NCBI GenBank assembly: GCA_039621445.1
Contig: CP154957.1
Location: 43,721,465 to 43,785,464, forward strand
Direction of reading: 5' to 3'
Source: Euglena gracilis
Taxonomy: Eukaryota; Euglenida; Euglenophyceae; Euglenales
DNA length: 64,000 nucleotides
The notes under the pieces are model-generated. The model was not told where the DNA came from and did no database searches. It saw nothing but the letters and a program-made list of their open reading frames with translations. The translations under genes were made by a program, and so were the position numbers. Each line of letters opens with the position of its first letter. Within the stretch, counting starts at the first letter, position 1. This document shows positions 1-12,200 of this stretch, piece by piece.

Positions 1-125
1 CAACGATACACACTGATACACAAAAAATTTTCGCCGATACACACCGATACACAAAAAAATTTTGCCAATACACACCGATACACAATTTTTTTTGCCGATA
101 CACAACGACACACAAAATTTTTACA
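1..125. repeat. Tandem repeat of CGATACACA units
   Basis: Short units containing CCGATACACACCGATACACA, separated by A- or T-rich spacers, are repeated about four times from the window edge. A related patch recurs at 610-660. The stretch 1-1050 shows no credible exon; it is presumably an intron of the PDS5 gene. Confidence 0.75.
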
Positions 126-1055
126 AAAATGGGAGAAAACACGGGTTGATCTTTTGATACCAATTGCCACAGAGCTATGTAGACATTGGCCCCGGCTCAA
201 CCGGTAAAGCGTGGTAGGGAATCTCACCCTACTGCTATGGTTGGGGGAGCCCTCACATGGCAAATGCAGAGCCCTGGATACATCTGCGCATGTCCATACC
301 CCAGCTCTCATTTTTGAATTTTTATTATTTTGTTCTTTTTTTCTTTTTTTGAGACATTCAACACATGACAAACAGAATCTGTCAAGGTGTGCTGTTTGTA
401 GCTGCACTGATTTGCTTCTTGGCGCCTTCCACTTACTGCCTCACGCCAGGGGGGATTCCCATCCGAGCCATATCATCAATGCTGAGAAATGGGAAAATCT
501 CTTTGGTGTCAAATTCTTCATTTCAAAAAGCCGTCGCAAAACGGCCCAGAACGGGAGTTCTTGCGAGAAGGTCTTAAAACCATGGACAAAAATACAACTT
601 TTCGTAAAAAAATTGCCGATACACACCGATACACAAGTTTTCTTTTGCCGATACACACTAAACAGAGGTCTGCGCAGTACCCTTTGCTTTTTTAGGGGGC
701 CTTCCTCCTTCCATCCCGAGGGGTATCCTGGTAATAAGTCGTGCCCCAATGGGTATTTCGCTTCCGGTAACCAGTCGAAGCACATACGAGGTCCAACCCA
801 TTTCAGGAGCACTGTTTGGTGAAAAATGAGGCTGTTGACCCTTGCGCTGGACCAACAAAAAGAGGTGTGCGTGACGAAGGTTGAGAAACTGGTTGAAGGG
901 GAGGAGGGTGTCACGACCGGCTCCGACTGGCTTCCCAGATAGGTCTGGTAAATTGCAAAGCAACCAGATATAACTTTGGAGAAAGCGGGTGGCTCCTAAG
1001 TGAGCATCCCCTGACGGTGGTTTGGAGGCGTTGAAACCACAAGAGGGGAGGGGGT

Positions 1056-4000
1056 GCTCATCGCCTGCCGGCGGATGCTCTCCTCCCTGTCCTCCAGGGC
1101 GGCGAGGAGGGGCCGCGCGTGCGCCCCGCGGAACCACTCGTCGGCGGCCAGCATGTCCTGCAGCCACGCCACCATGCGGGCCAGGCCCAGGCCACGGCTC
1201 AAAACGCCCCCCCCCCCCCGGGCCCGGCGGGGGCTCCATGTCCACATGAAAAATAAGCGATGTACGTCAAAATAAGTGAAAACAACCCGTCCCATCGACT
1301 GGAGGGGGGGGGGTCACGAAGCGGCGGCATGGTCCGGATCCGCTTCGAGCGGTCGAGGCAGCGAGCCAGGAACACCTCCAGCACCCGCTGGTACGTCCGG
1401 CAGTACCGGTGCCAGGGCAACTGGTGGCCGGAACCCTGAAGTCCTGCCCTTTTGCTGCACTTTGACTTGGGGGAATCAAAAGACATCAGTCCTCGAACGC
1501 ACCAATGACCAGCCGTGCAGGAAAGGAACGTTCTGAAAGGGAGATGAGAAAGTAGAAAAATTGAACAGGCATACAGCAGGTCTGATAGACCCCTAAAGTC
1601 GGCCAGTCATATTGTCAGTGATATGACACCCTGACTGGCCACCTAATACCAGGGTCAGTTTCCCGGGTGGGGCAGCAACGAAGAAAATAATAATACACTT
1701 TGATGTTGACACAGGTACCAGGTACCATCCTGGGGTCCATTGCAGTTTCCTGCAAGGATGCTGGGTGGCCACGCTGGAAATTGAAAGCGCACCACCACAG
1801 GGGCAGAAGGGGGACTGCCACCGGTGCCTGGCTGGGGCCGGGCCTTGAAGACGTTGCACACCGCCTCCACCGTCAGCAGCCGCAGGTCCTCCGTCTCCTC
1901 CTCCAGGAACGGCCGCAGCTTCGCCCCGAGGAACACCTCGGCCGCAGCCTCCCCTCACGCATGACAGGGACGGGGAGAGAGAGCGTTGCTGCTCTGAAAT
2001 GATTGAATGAAGAAAAGACTGAAGAATATGGCAAACAACCTTTTAAAAAATTTTCCAACACCTTTTTATAATAATATCTTCTTAAAATCAAAAAAGGCAA
2101 CATCTCCCAAATAGCGTTAATGCATAGGTTTAAAAATGAATATTTATGTTGACGTTTAAATGGAAAATCACAAACACACACAAAACTGAAAATGGCGTTG
2201 GCCAAAGCGCCGTGGCCCGGATTGGTGAATCGCCGTGGTTGGGGGGGGGGGGGCTGGTTGTGCAGGAGGGGCAGCTCCTCCACCATCTCCAGGTAGCGGC
2301 CGATGAGGCGCAGGTGGTCCTGCCGCAGCTTGGCGAACTCCGGCAGGTCGTCGTACTTGCGCGCCTCCGCGAAGTGCTCGTTGAGGGCGGCCTCGGCCGC
2401 GTGGGTGGGCGAAGCGGCGGCACCACTTTCCCACCGGAGCGGGAAGGGGGAGGGGCGGTCCAGTTCGACTGGTTTCCAAAATGAACTCCCAAAACGCAGC
2501 ACGTAAGAAGGTTGGTTGCAAGTGACACAGAAGACGTGTGTTGGAATCGTGTGCGACGAGGGGAGTTGTTGCTGAGCCACCCACGTTAATGACGTGGCTC
2601 AGCGTAGCCTGTAATTTGCTGCCAGTGTGTTCCAGCAGAGTTACCTGCAGCGCCGAGGAGGATGGATGAGAGGAAAACAAACCCCACCAGCCAACAGCCC
2701 CCCGGTCTCAAACCCAATCCAGCGGAAGGCGACACAAACCATCTGAGAGAAGAAATTTATTGAAATAGCGCCAAAAAAGACAGGAAGAAGTGCCTGCTGG
2801 CAAACAAAACGACAGCTGTCTGCAAAAATTTGCACGTGGCTGCACCTGTCCCCTTGTTCAACAGGGGTTTGACCCCCTCGACCCTGGGCTTGGCGAGGAG
2901 GTACCCGTGCGTCTTCGCCTTGCGGGGGGCGCCGCACAGGTTGTTCAGCAGCAGGTCGAGCAGCTCCTGGGTGATGGTCTCGCTCTCGTCCAGGACGGAC
3001 GCCAGCACCGTCTCCATGTGCTTCGCCCCGGCGGGCCCCCCGTCCAGCCCGGCGGGGGCCACCTTGTTGAGGAACAGGTCGAACAGCGCCTCCGTCTGGC
3101 GGTCGCACTCCAGGGCCGGGTCGGTTGGGGGGCAGGGCAGCTCCCCCACACCAAACCACGCAGACCCCCCCATTGGGTGACCACTATCTGTCGGGGGGGG
3201 GGGGCGTCCAACCTCCAGCTTTCTGCAAAAAGAATGACCGGGGTGGTCTTCGACGTGGGGTGGTCTTCCAATCGGGGGGAGGGGTTGGTCCGTGTTTGCC
3301 ACAAGTAATAAATTTGGAGCCAACACGATGCATCCAACAAAGTTAGGCAATTTCTGTATAAAAAAAAAACACTCAGTGAAAACTTCAGGGGGCTCCTGAT
3401 GGGTCGACCCCTGGGCAGGACAATGAACGACTTCACGGAGGCGGTGCGCTCCAACAGGTACATCACCTGCAGCCGGCCCGCCTGCTTCGGGTCGGCCAGC
3501 AGCGCGAACTGCCGCAGCCACGCGTCGAAGATGCTGCGGAGCTGCTCCGTGGTGAAGGGGTGGTCGGGGGCGTTGACGCGGAACACGTCGGCGAGGATGC
3601 AGGCCCAGGGCTGGTCAGGGAAGGCCGTGGTGGGGGTGGTCGACCGTATCCAGAAGGTGGGTGGGGTCGGACCCTCCCCCACCCCCACCAGGTTGGAGGT
3701 GGGGGTTGGGGGGATGATCGACTCTCCCACCCACCATGGGTAGGGTTTCCGGGCTTGCTGTTCAGCCCTGTGCAGGACACCATCAGCTGGACGTCCCGGC
3801 TGCTGTGGTTGGGGCTGGGTGGTGGCTGGAGTGGGGGGGCAGGTTCTCAGAAACGTGGCGCCTTATTACACAGCATAGCACCTCAATGGTGGTGGAGGCA
3901 GTTGGGAGGGTGTACTCACAGACGTGGTTTGTGCCATGGATTTTTCATTTCAATATGGTCTGGGTAGCAAACCACAGGGGGGAGTGGGGGGTTTCAGCTC

Positions 4001-4985
4001 TTGCTGGCACATGGTAAGTGCTTGGGATGGGGGTGATCTGGGTTGGGGGGAAGGGGGGGGCAGGGTTGGCGCAGCGCCTCTCCCCCAAGTGAGGTAGTGT
4101 TCGTGGGCCAGCGCCTGGGCCAGCTTCGGGTCGAACGGCAGCGGCAGCGCTACATTTTATAACGGGAGAGGTTGGACAGACCAAATGCAACCCCCACAGC
4201 TGCCCGCACAAGACAGCCCCACCGTAGGCCGTCTCATCAGAAACTTACGCCGGGCAACACACATGCACCACATAATGCACACGGGGGGGGGGGGGGGGGA
4301 AGCCGCACCCACCACAACGGGCAGCGCTGGGCATGGGGCGGCCCTCTTCGGGCTGGGGCAGCTTGCGGAAGGTGATGTGCAGCTCCTCCAGTCGGCCCAG
4401 CAGGTCCTTCGGCCCCGTGTACCGCTTCTTGGCGAAGTAGTCCGCAGCAGAATTTTTTTAAGACCCGGGGGGGCAGTTGGCAGCCACCCACCCCGGGAGG
4501 AGGAGTTAAGGAGGGACCAACTTTTGGGGCGCTTCGCAGCGAAAATGGAGAAAGCCCCTGAGGACTCCCAACCCCTCGGGGGTCGGGCTGGTGCCCCTTC
4601 CCCAACCAGTGTTCGACATGTGGGGAACCCCCCTCCAGGACAACGGCACGTTCCGGGTGACCAAGCAAAATTGCCTCTCAAAATCGGCCGAAATTGCCAT
4701 TTTGGGCAGTTTCAGAAGAATTTGTCAAAAATGCCAAAAAAAGAAATATTTTGACATGTTGTGGGGGTCCTGGGCACCCCCCCCCCGGGTCGGTCCGGAC
4801 CCCCTCTGGCAGGGGGGGGGGATTGTCTGAACCTCCTCTCTAGTTTCAGAGGGGGGGGGGCAGCCCACCTCCTTTTCCCCATACACCCCAACTCGAGTCA
4901 GCAACCTTCAAAAAAATATCTGATCCGCATCGTGCAGGACGCCCGTGGGAGGAGCGGACTTGGCCGGGGACTTGGGCCCGGGCAT
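1056..4985 (-). CDS. PDS5: PDS5 cohesin-associated HEAT-repeat protein, N-terminal half (gene runs off the left edge)
   Basis: PDS5 binds the cohesin ring on chromosomes and controls sister-chromatid cohesion. At least nine GC-rich exon islands read right to left: 4920-4985 (ATG at 4985; MPGPKSPAKSAPP), 4345-4446 (YTGPKDLLGRLEELHITFRK), 4089-4150 (LAQALAHEHYLT), 3402-3615 (ACILADVFRVNAPDHPFT, then LLERTASVKSF), 2850-3140 (LDESETITQELLDLLLNNL), 2262-2405 (HLRLIGRYLEMVEEL), 1833-1945 (LRPFLEEETEDLRLLTVEAV), 1325-1412 (RVLEVFLARCLDRSKRIRTM) and 1056-1205 (WFRGAHARPLLAALEDREES). Their order and wording follow the conserved N-terminal HEAT array of PDS5, notably the ADVFR-NAP, LLERTASVKS and ETITQELLD blocks. 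A small exon carrying the segment before ACILADV is probably missed between 3620 and 4085. The C-terminal half should lie beyond position 1. Family assignment is strong; exon edges are estimates. Confidence 0.85.
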
Positions 4986-6231
4986 GAGATGGGGGACGGT
5001 GGGCGAGAGACGGGGAGAGCGTTAAACACTGGGTGGCAGGTCGTGGGAACCTGAGGAGGAGGAGGAAAGGATGTGTGTTTCTAGCCACTCTATATGTGTG
5101 CCATCATCGCTTCACTTGGCTGCCACACAATGCGTGCAAGTCGGACAGCGCGTTTTGACCTGTTCCCCCAAGTAGACCTCCGAAAGGAACCCGTGGTCTG
5201 CACAAGTCAAGCACGTAGAAGAGATGCATCCTCCTGTTAAATCAGTAAACTGTGTGAGTGTTTAACACTAAAACTATTCTTAAACATGCCAACAACTCAC
5301 AGGCATTATTGAGATTTGCACACCGGGGTTTATCATGTGTCCACGGGCGGTGAGTTCTGTGCATAAGAAATCCCACATGTATTGCTTTTGTCTATACATC
5401 CGCCTTAACCCCCATAGGAAATCTCTTGGGCGACTATTTGGTCGCCTTGCAGAAAACCTTCGGGGGGGGGGGGCGGTTCTATTCAGGAACACTTTGCAGG
5501 CTGGAACCTGTGTTGTAACCCGGGGGGGGGGGGGGGGGTTATTCTTCGGATTGTTGGCCCTAATGGGGGGGGGGGGGTTCTATTTGGGTGCTTGGGAAAG
5601 GGGGGGGGTTCTAATTTGGGCAGTTAAAACTTGTTGCGTGTTACCCCCAATCCTTCCAGAGATGTGCAAACAGGTTTGATTGCCAAAGCAACTTGAACAA
5701 AATAATAATGTGGTGAGGACTAAATAATGTGACACAGGTAAGGGCAAGAAGATTGCTCCAATAAATTGGCAACCCCAAAAGAACGAATTCTTCTCAGGCA
5801 ATGACTTTAATTTGACTCGACATTCATTCATGGGGGGGGAAATGCAAGAGGAATGTACCAGTGGTCAAGATCAAAAAGAGCATTCCAAAGGCATCCAGTG
5901 ACATGGCACCTTGCATGCTGGTGACTACGGTAGTTGGCAGTGGGACGACGAAAACACAGCGGCAGGAACCTAATGCAATAATTGCCAACATTGCCCTTTT
6001 GCCATTGCTGGGCTGGCAAGCCGAGTCTCCAGCCTGACTTGGATGTCTGAGCTGTTACATCCCAGGGATCCTCCAATACACAATAAGGAGCCAGAGACAT
6101 AATGGGCCGTTGCTTGCAGAGTCAGTGCCATGGCACATCGGAGACAAATAGGGATACGCTGGCCGAGGGAGGGGACACAGACATGAAGCAAGGTAACATA
6201 TGGACAGCATACAAAACATGACGGCCCGGGG
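4986..6231. other. Intergenic spacer between PDS5 start and the ankyrin-protein stop
   Basis: No island with coding character is visible. The stretch contains G runs of 10 or more around 5461-5612 and otherwise AT-balanced sequence. It should hold the PDS5 upstream region (from 4986 rightwards) and the 3' untranslated part of the next gene. No TATA-like or polyadenylation signal can be assigned with confidence. Confidence 0.5.
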
Positions 6232-9200
6232 TCACAGCCCGTCCAGCAGTGGGTCCGGCGGCTCGGCGTCCGGGGGCAGCAGTGGGGGCCGCACCTCCCC
6301 GGTGTGGGCGCAGACCTGGTGGCCGTCGGGGTCCGTGAAGTAGAGGTGTGGCGGGCGGCCGCAACGCCCGGCCGCGTACCGCAGCTTGGCGCTGGCGAGG
6401 GGCCCCAGAGGGCGGCAGCCGGCCCCCGGGCAGCCGGTAGCCCGCCGATGGCAGACGGGGGGTGTCGGGGGCGGTGGGTCTGCCCGCAGCATAGCTCGGT
6501 CGGGACGGGGGGCTTGCCTACGATGGGACGGGTCGGGGAGGGGGACCAGGGGCGGGCTGGTGGTGGGGCGGCAACGCCCTCGGCGGCACAGAGCGCCTGC
6601 CACAGCTCGCGGCGCAGGCTGAGGAAGTACCACCGCACGTTGACCTGCCGCCAGGGCTGGGGGAGGGGGGTGAGGCCGGCTGGGGGGGGTCGGGTGGAGC
6701 CTTGTGTGGGAGGCTGTGGAGCGTTGGTGAGCGAATTTCCAGGGGGAGGGGGGGCATGAAAACGTTCAAGAGGGCCCGTGTTGATTGTTGCACCTTTCAG
6801 GAGCAATACGCCCTTCCCCCGGTCCAAACAGGATGATTTGCAAGGTAGGTTGGGCAGGTGGTCCTGTCCAAATCCGTGATGCTGTTGAATTGTTTTGGCC
6901 TGAGTAGCCCGCAGGCGCAGACTCACGACCCGATGGAACCATCTGGAGGCCCGCACTGACCTTGGCCAGCCCTGCCCGGCCCCAATTCAGGAGGTCCGCG
7001 GCGGAGCCGAAAGACAGGATGGCCAGCACGGCGGGCAGCGGTAGCGGCAGCAGCGACCTCCACAGCTCGTACTGGTCCCGCGGGGTGGGCACCGCGAAGC
7101 GGATGTCTGTGGCAGGCCCCAGGACAGGAAGGGCAGAGCGGTCCCTCCCCAAAGATTAAAAGAAGTCAAAAATTTGCAGTTTTTCTTTATTTTTGGCTGT
7201 TTGTTGTTGACTTTCTTTTTGGCCATTTTCGGTGTTCAAAAGAACTCAGTAGGAGTGGAAATGTGGCTTGGCTGTTCCCCACACCGGGGCACTTACATTC
7301 CCCGTGGAGGGCCCAAGAATGGTTCACCCTGGGTTGGGTAGGCTGCAATGATGCTCCAGAACTCTCCCCCCCCCCGAATCCTGAAAACCTGCACTGGACT
7401 CAGCGCCTCAACCAAAAGCAGTGCCGGGCCCCCAGGGGACTATGCATTAAAACAGGGCACCGCATTGGTGTTGTTCAGAGTGAATAACTATGATGCTCGT
7501 GGCTCAGACATGTGAATGGAACTCCAACTGCAAACCTCTCAGGCACAGCCCGGCACAACCCAGGCAGGGGTCTGGCTGAGGACCCCATCAATGCCCATTA
7601 GGCCGTCCTGCACCCGGTCCAGGCAGATGTTCACCATTTCCGCGAGAAGGTTCTCCGACGTGTGGAGGATGACGCTGCAGTCATTCATGCGGGGCCGGCG
7701 GCCACGATCGGCGGACAATCCCACCCCATCGTGCAGGTTGCAGCCACACCCACCGTTCGAGCGTTCGACCGCGTCACGTCCGGAGAAAGACCCGCAGGGG
7801 GGGGGGGTAACCCCGGCCGGGTCCGGGGCGGGCGTACACGGCAGCAGCGGGATGCAGAGGTGGGCGAACTCCAGGCGGGCCAGGTAGGCGAAGAGGGGGG
7901 TGTAGAAGGCGGGGGGCAGGGCAGGCCCCCGGGCCCCGGCGAACGTTTGGCGCCCCCCCGACGAGGACGTCTGTCTCCAGCCTGGCCCTCACGGAGGAGG
8001 TGGGACGAGGGGGGCCAGGCGGCCTGGTCTCGGCGTGAGGGTCGATGCTGGCGAGGAGGAGGGCGTGGACCATCTGCCCATACCGCTCCTGGAGGGCGAT
8101 GTAGGCCAGCGGGGCGTTGAGGATGTCCACCACCGTCTGCGAGGGGAGACAGGCATCCAGTGGGATCGACTTAAGACTGGGGGGGGGGGGGGAAGGGGTC
8201 CCGGGGGACCCACAAAAAAATGGCCGAAAAATCGCGAAAAGTGTTAAAATAGAATTTTTTCGGCGCCTGCGGCGCCGTAAAGTATATCCCACCCCCCTCC
8301 GGGGGGGGGACCCCCCCCCCGGGGGGGGGCTCGGCCGGACCCACCCACCCTACCCCCCCCCCGGGGTCCAAACTTAAAAAAATCCCTGGGGTCGACCCCG
8401 TCCCCACATATGAAACCCCTGGGGTTGTTAGGACGTGGTTTGCTTGGTCGGCCGAAGGGCAGCGCAAGGGTCAATACTGCAAATGCCCAACACTATCATT
8501 TTTCTGCCACGTATTTCATATGATGCTTCGCCCCCCCCAAAAAAAAATTATTTCAAGGCATTATAGGTCATTTTGGTTGCTTTTTAAGGCTTTTTGTTGT
8601 CATTGTTGGGCTTTTGTGGTCATTTTGCCACACCTCACTGCTGCCTGCCTGCAGCGTAACTCCCCGATTCCAGCGAAGCCTCCCAAACAGCCGTTTTTGC
8701 ATTTTTCAACAATGCCCACAAAAGACTGTGAAAAAATGACCCAAAACCACCAATATAGCATATAACAGCCAAAAATGCCATACATGACCCAAGTTAGCCC
8801 AAAATTTGCCCCAATCATCACAGAATGGCCCCAAATAAGCAAAAATCACTCCAAAATGGCAAACATGGTTGTATTACAAGAGATTTGCGGGAAATGATTG
8901 CCGATTTATCCTAAAATGGGTGTAGTTCTTCAAAATATACCAAAAAAAAATGCCAAGCATCGCCCAGCATCACCCAGCATCAGAACCCCACAGATCAGAC
9001 GCCCCCCCCCCCCAAAACCAGCATCGCCCAGCATCGCCCTGCATCACCCAGCATCATCACAGGTGCTTGGGTGTGTGGTGTGGGTTGACTCCACACCCCC
9101 CAACAAATTGAACAGCCACTGAAGGGGGGCGGGAGACCTGAGCCAGGGCGTTCAGGCCGCGCTCGTTGCCGAGGTTGACGTCCACCGTCGGCTGCTGCAG

Positions 9201-12200
9201 GATGGCCCGCAGCGATGCGAGGTGGCCCGGCCGCTCCAGGCACTGCATGAGGGCCGTCCGCTCCAGCGGGGGGGCCCCGGCGCCAGCGCTGGGCCGGCTG
9301 GGGCTGCCCCCCACCGGTGCTCCGGGAGCCTTGGGAGGCCGGCCCGGCGCTGGGCGTCGGGCTGGGGCAGCTCGAGGCGGTAGTTGGGGGTCACGCCGTC
9401 CTCCAGCACGATGCGTGTCAGGGCGACGGCCTGTATGTCGGGGTGGGGGGGAAGTGGGAGTGGGGGGGGGACAAAGAATTCCCCAGCGTGAACTCAAACG
9501 TTTCAAACGTTTGTTGAATGGACGATGGGAGGTGGAATGGACTTGTCCAGGGGGTTAGGATTGCGCCCACGAGCAGAAACAACTTGCCGCAAAACAACAG
9601 CTGCTGCGAATTGGTTTCAGTGTTCCAAAATATTCGGTCCCATGTCAAGGTGCAGTGGTCTCAGTAGTTAGAACTCCATCCAGAGGCAACGTGATCCGTG
9701 CTGTCTGCAACACAGGCGGGCAGTGGGACGCCAGCACCACACCTCGTCGCCCCGGAGAATGATTTGCCGGAGCAGCCGCTGCTTGGACAGCTCCACGTTG
9801 GGGTGCCGGGCGGCGATGAGGCGGAGGTACGCCCGCAGGCAGTTGGCAGTGAGCGGGCTGGTGGGGTCGTAGCGCAGGAAGAAGGTGAAGAAGTCGCCCG
9901 GCCGGCGCTTCACGTCCACGATGTGCAGCAGGTGGGGCAGCAGCGGGTGGTCGGGGCCGGCCGGGGGATTGTCGGCCAACTCCGGAGCATGGCCGCATCA
10001 CCACACCAACACAGGATAGCGAGAAATAAGTGGGCGGCAAAAGCGAAAAAGGCTGCCGCAGCCTTATTGTTACCCTTCTGACAGCTTGCATGTCAGGCAA
10101 ATACTCCAATAGATTGGAAAACTGCAGACGTGCCACTCAGGGCCGCTTCATTGGGTGGCACCATCTCTTGGAAGGGGGGATGGGAGTTCCGTCACACGAC
10201 CGGGCAGGACAAACACGGACGATTCGGGCCACGGATTCCACGGCGACCGGGTATTCCCCGTAGATGATACCCGCAAACCGGCTGGCCTCCTGCAGGCTCG
10301 AATTCGGCAATGCACCACGTACTGATCCCCGGAATCTTTGGCAGGGTTGGCAGGAACCAGCCCAACCAGCCGCCCCCCCCCCCCCCCGAAACCTCAGCCA
10401 CTTGGAGTAGAGGGACAACTGCTCACGTGACAGTTCGGTTCAAATGCACAAATTCCCTGGACGATACAAGGTCATATGATGACAGACGATACACTCTTCT
10501 GGGGAGAAATTACTCCATTACCACCACCGCCCCCCCCCCTACGGACTATTTCTGCATTTGGCAGGTCTGCTGTAACCTAACAACCCCTTGCCAATCAAAA
10601 TGGGTCCAGGGGGTGGTGGCTTAACAAAAATGGGGCTGCCCCTGAAACGCAGCCTGGCCATGTCCAGCACGAAGGGGGAGAGGGCCTCGTCCTCCGGCAG
10701 CTCCAGCAGGCCTTGCAGGCAGTGGAACGCGATGTCCGGCTCGTGGAGGGGCGGCAGCCCCACCCGCTCCATCCGGTCGATCATCACCTATGGCACGGTG
10801 GACACAAAAGTAAACTGAATACTAATTAATAACAATAATCTGTCTTTACCACAGCAAACCACACACGTCATAGCCACACACCCACACCCACGCACCCACC
10901 CACCCACACAAAGAGGCATCAAAGCGCGCTCACAAGCGCGCATGCTCAGAAAAAGATTGCAAACAACTGGAAAAAGTTTTAGGTGAACGTGCCAAAGAAC
11001 GAAATTTGTAAAATTGTGTGTCGAATTGCATTTTGCCAACCCATTCGCGTGCGCGTGTGTGTGTCCTGCTTATTTAAAGTATTGGTTGTTTTAGACTAGT
11101 GGGGATCGGCAGGGTTATGGTAGGAGGAGTCTCTCAAGCCTCCTCGAACGTGCGCGAACAACATCCAAGGAGGCTGGAACAAATGTTCAACCATGAGATT
11201 GAAAGAAAACAACATATATTTTCAACTATTTCAACTCCCTTTTGTTTCCGATGCCCTGTTGTGCGCAACTGTTTGGAGGGACATAAACGAACAGAATCCC
11301 TCATATGCAACATTTCCCTGTTTGAGAAAATCCCCTTTGTTGCCAATGCCTTTTTGTCCGCAGCTTTTCGTACGGCCCCAAAACTCCCTCATGCATGTAC
11401 GTGGCAGGAGGCTCTAGAGCCTCCTCGAACGTGCTCGAACGACATTTGAGCAGGGCCTGCCTCGAATGTTTAAGCCCCCCTTTGGGGGGGGCTTAAAAAC
11501 GCTCGAGGAGGCTCGAGCTCGAACGTTCGAGCTGGAGTTTACGGTGACCCCACAGTATACAGTAACTCCCCCCCCCCCAGTGGGGATGGTCCCCTGAGAC
11601 ACCAACCTACCAACTTGGTCCCAATCGTTGAAAGCAACTTGACAGGTTTAAACATTCTGCACAAAAATGGGATTCTCGGGTACCACCAAGATGGATGGAG
11701 GGGAATTAAGCCCTATCCATACCACAACTCATTGAAAATAATCCCAATGTGCACCACACGTGCGTTGTTGCGATTGGTGGATGAGGGGAAGCACCTGGGC
11801 CAACTCCTGGTGCCCGCGAGCAATGCAGTCCGCCAGGGGGTAGTCCTCGCGTTGGAAGCCCACGTCCACCCGCGCCTCGAACAGGCTCTTCATCACCGCC
11901 ACGTTGCCCTCCGCCACCGTCTTCCGCACCGCGGCCCGGGTGTCGAACGCCAGCCCGTAGTTACGCAGCAGTGGTAGCACAGCGCGAAACGTCGAGAAGG
12001 AACCCACCCTCTCCGCCCAGAGGGACAGGCGTCCAGAATTGTCTCACATGGGTGTCGCCTTCAGCTCTTTTTCGAATGCGAAAGCTCAAAAGCGTGCCTG
12101 TTCTCCCCCCCCTATTCCCCTCCTTTGAAATGCAAGAATTCGACTTTGCAACCATGTGCGCAGAAGGAGGCACATGAACCGCCTTGAAGGTTTTTGGGAG

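Noticed and set aside
1-125. CRISPR-like periodic repeat
   Set aside because: Units are 9-20-bp simple tandem repeats without unique spacers, in a eukaryotic intron.
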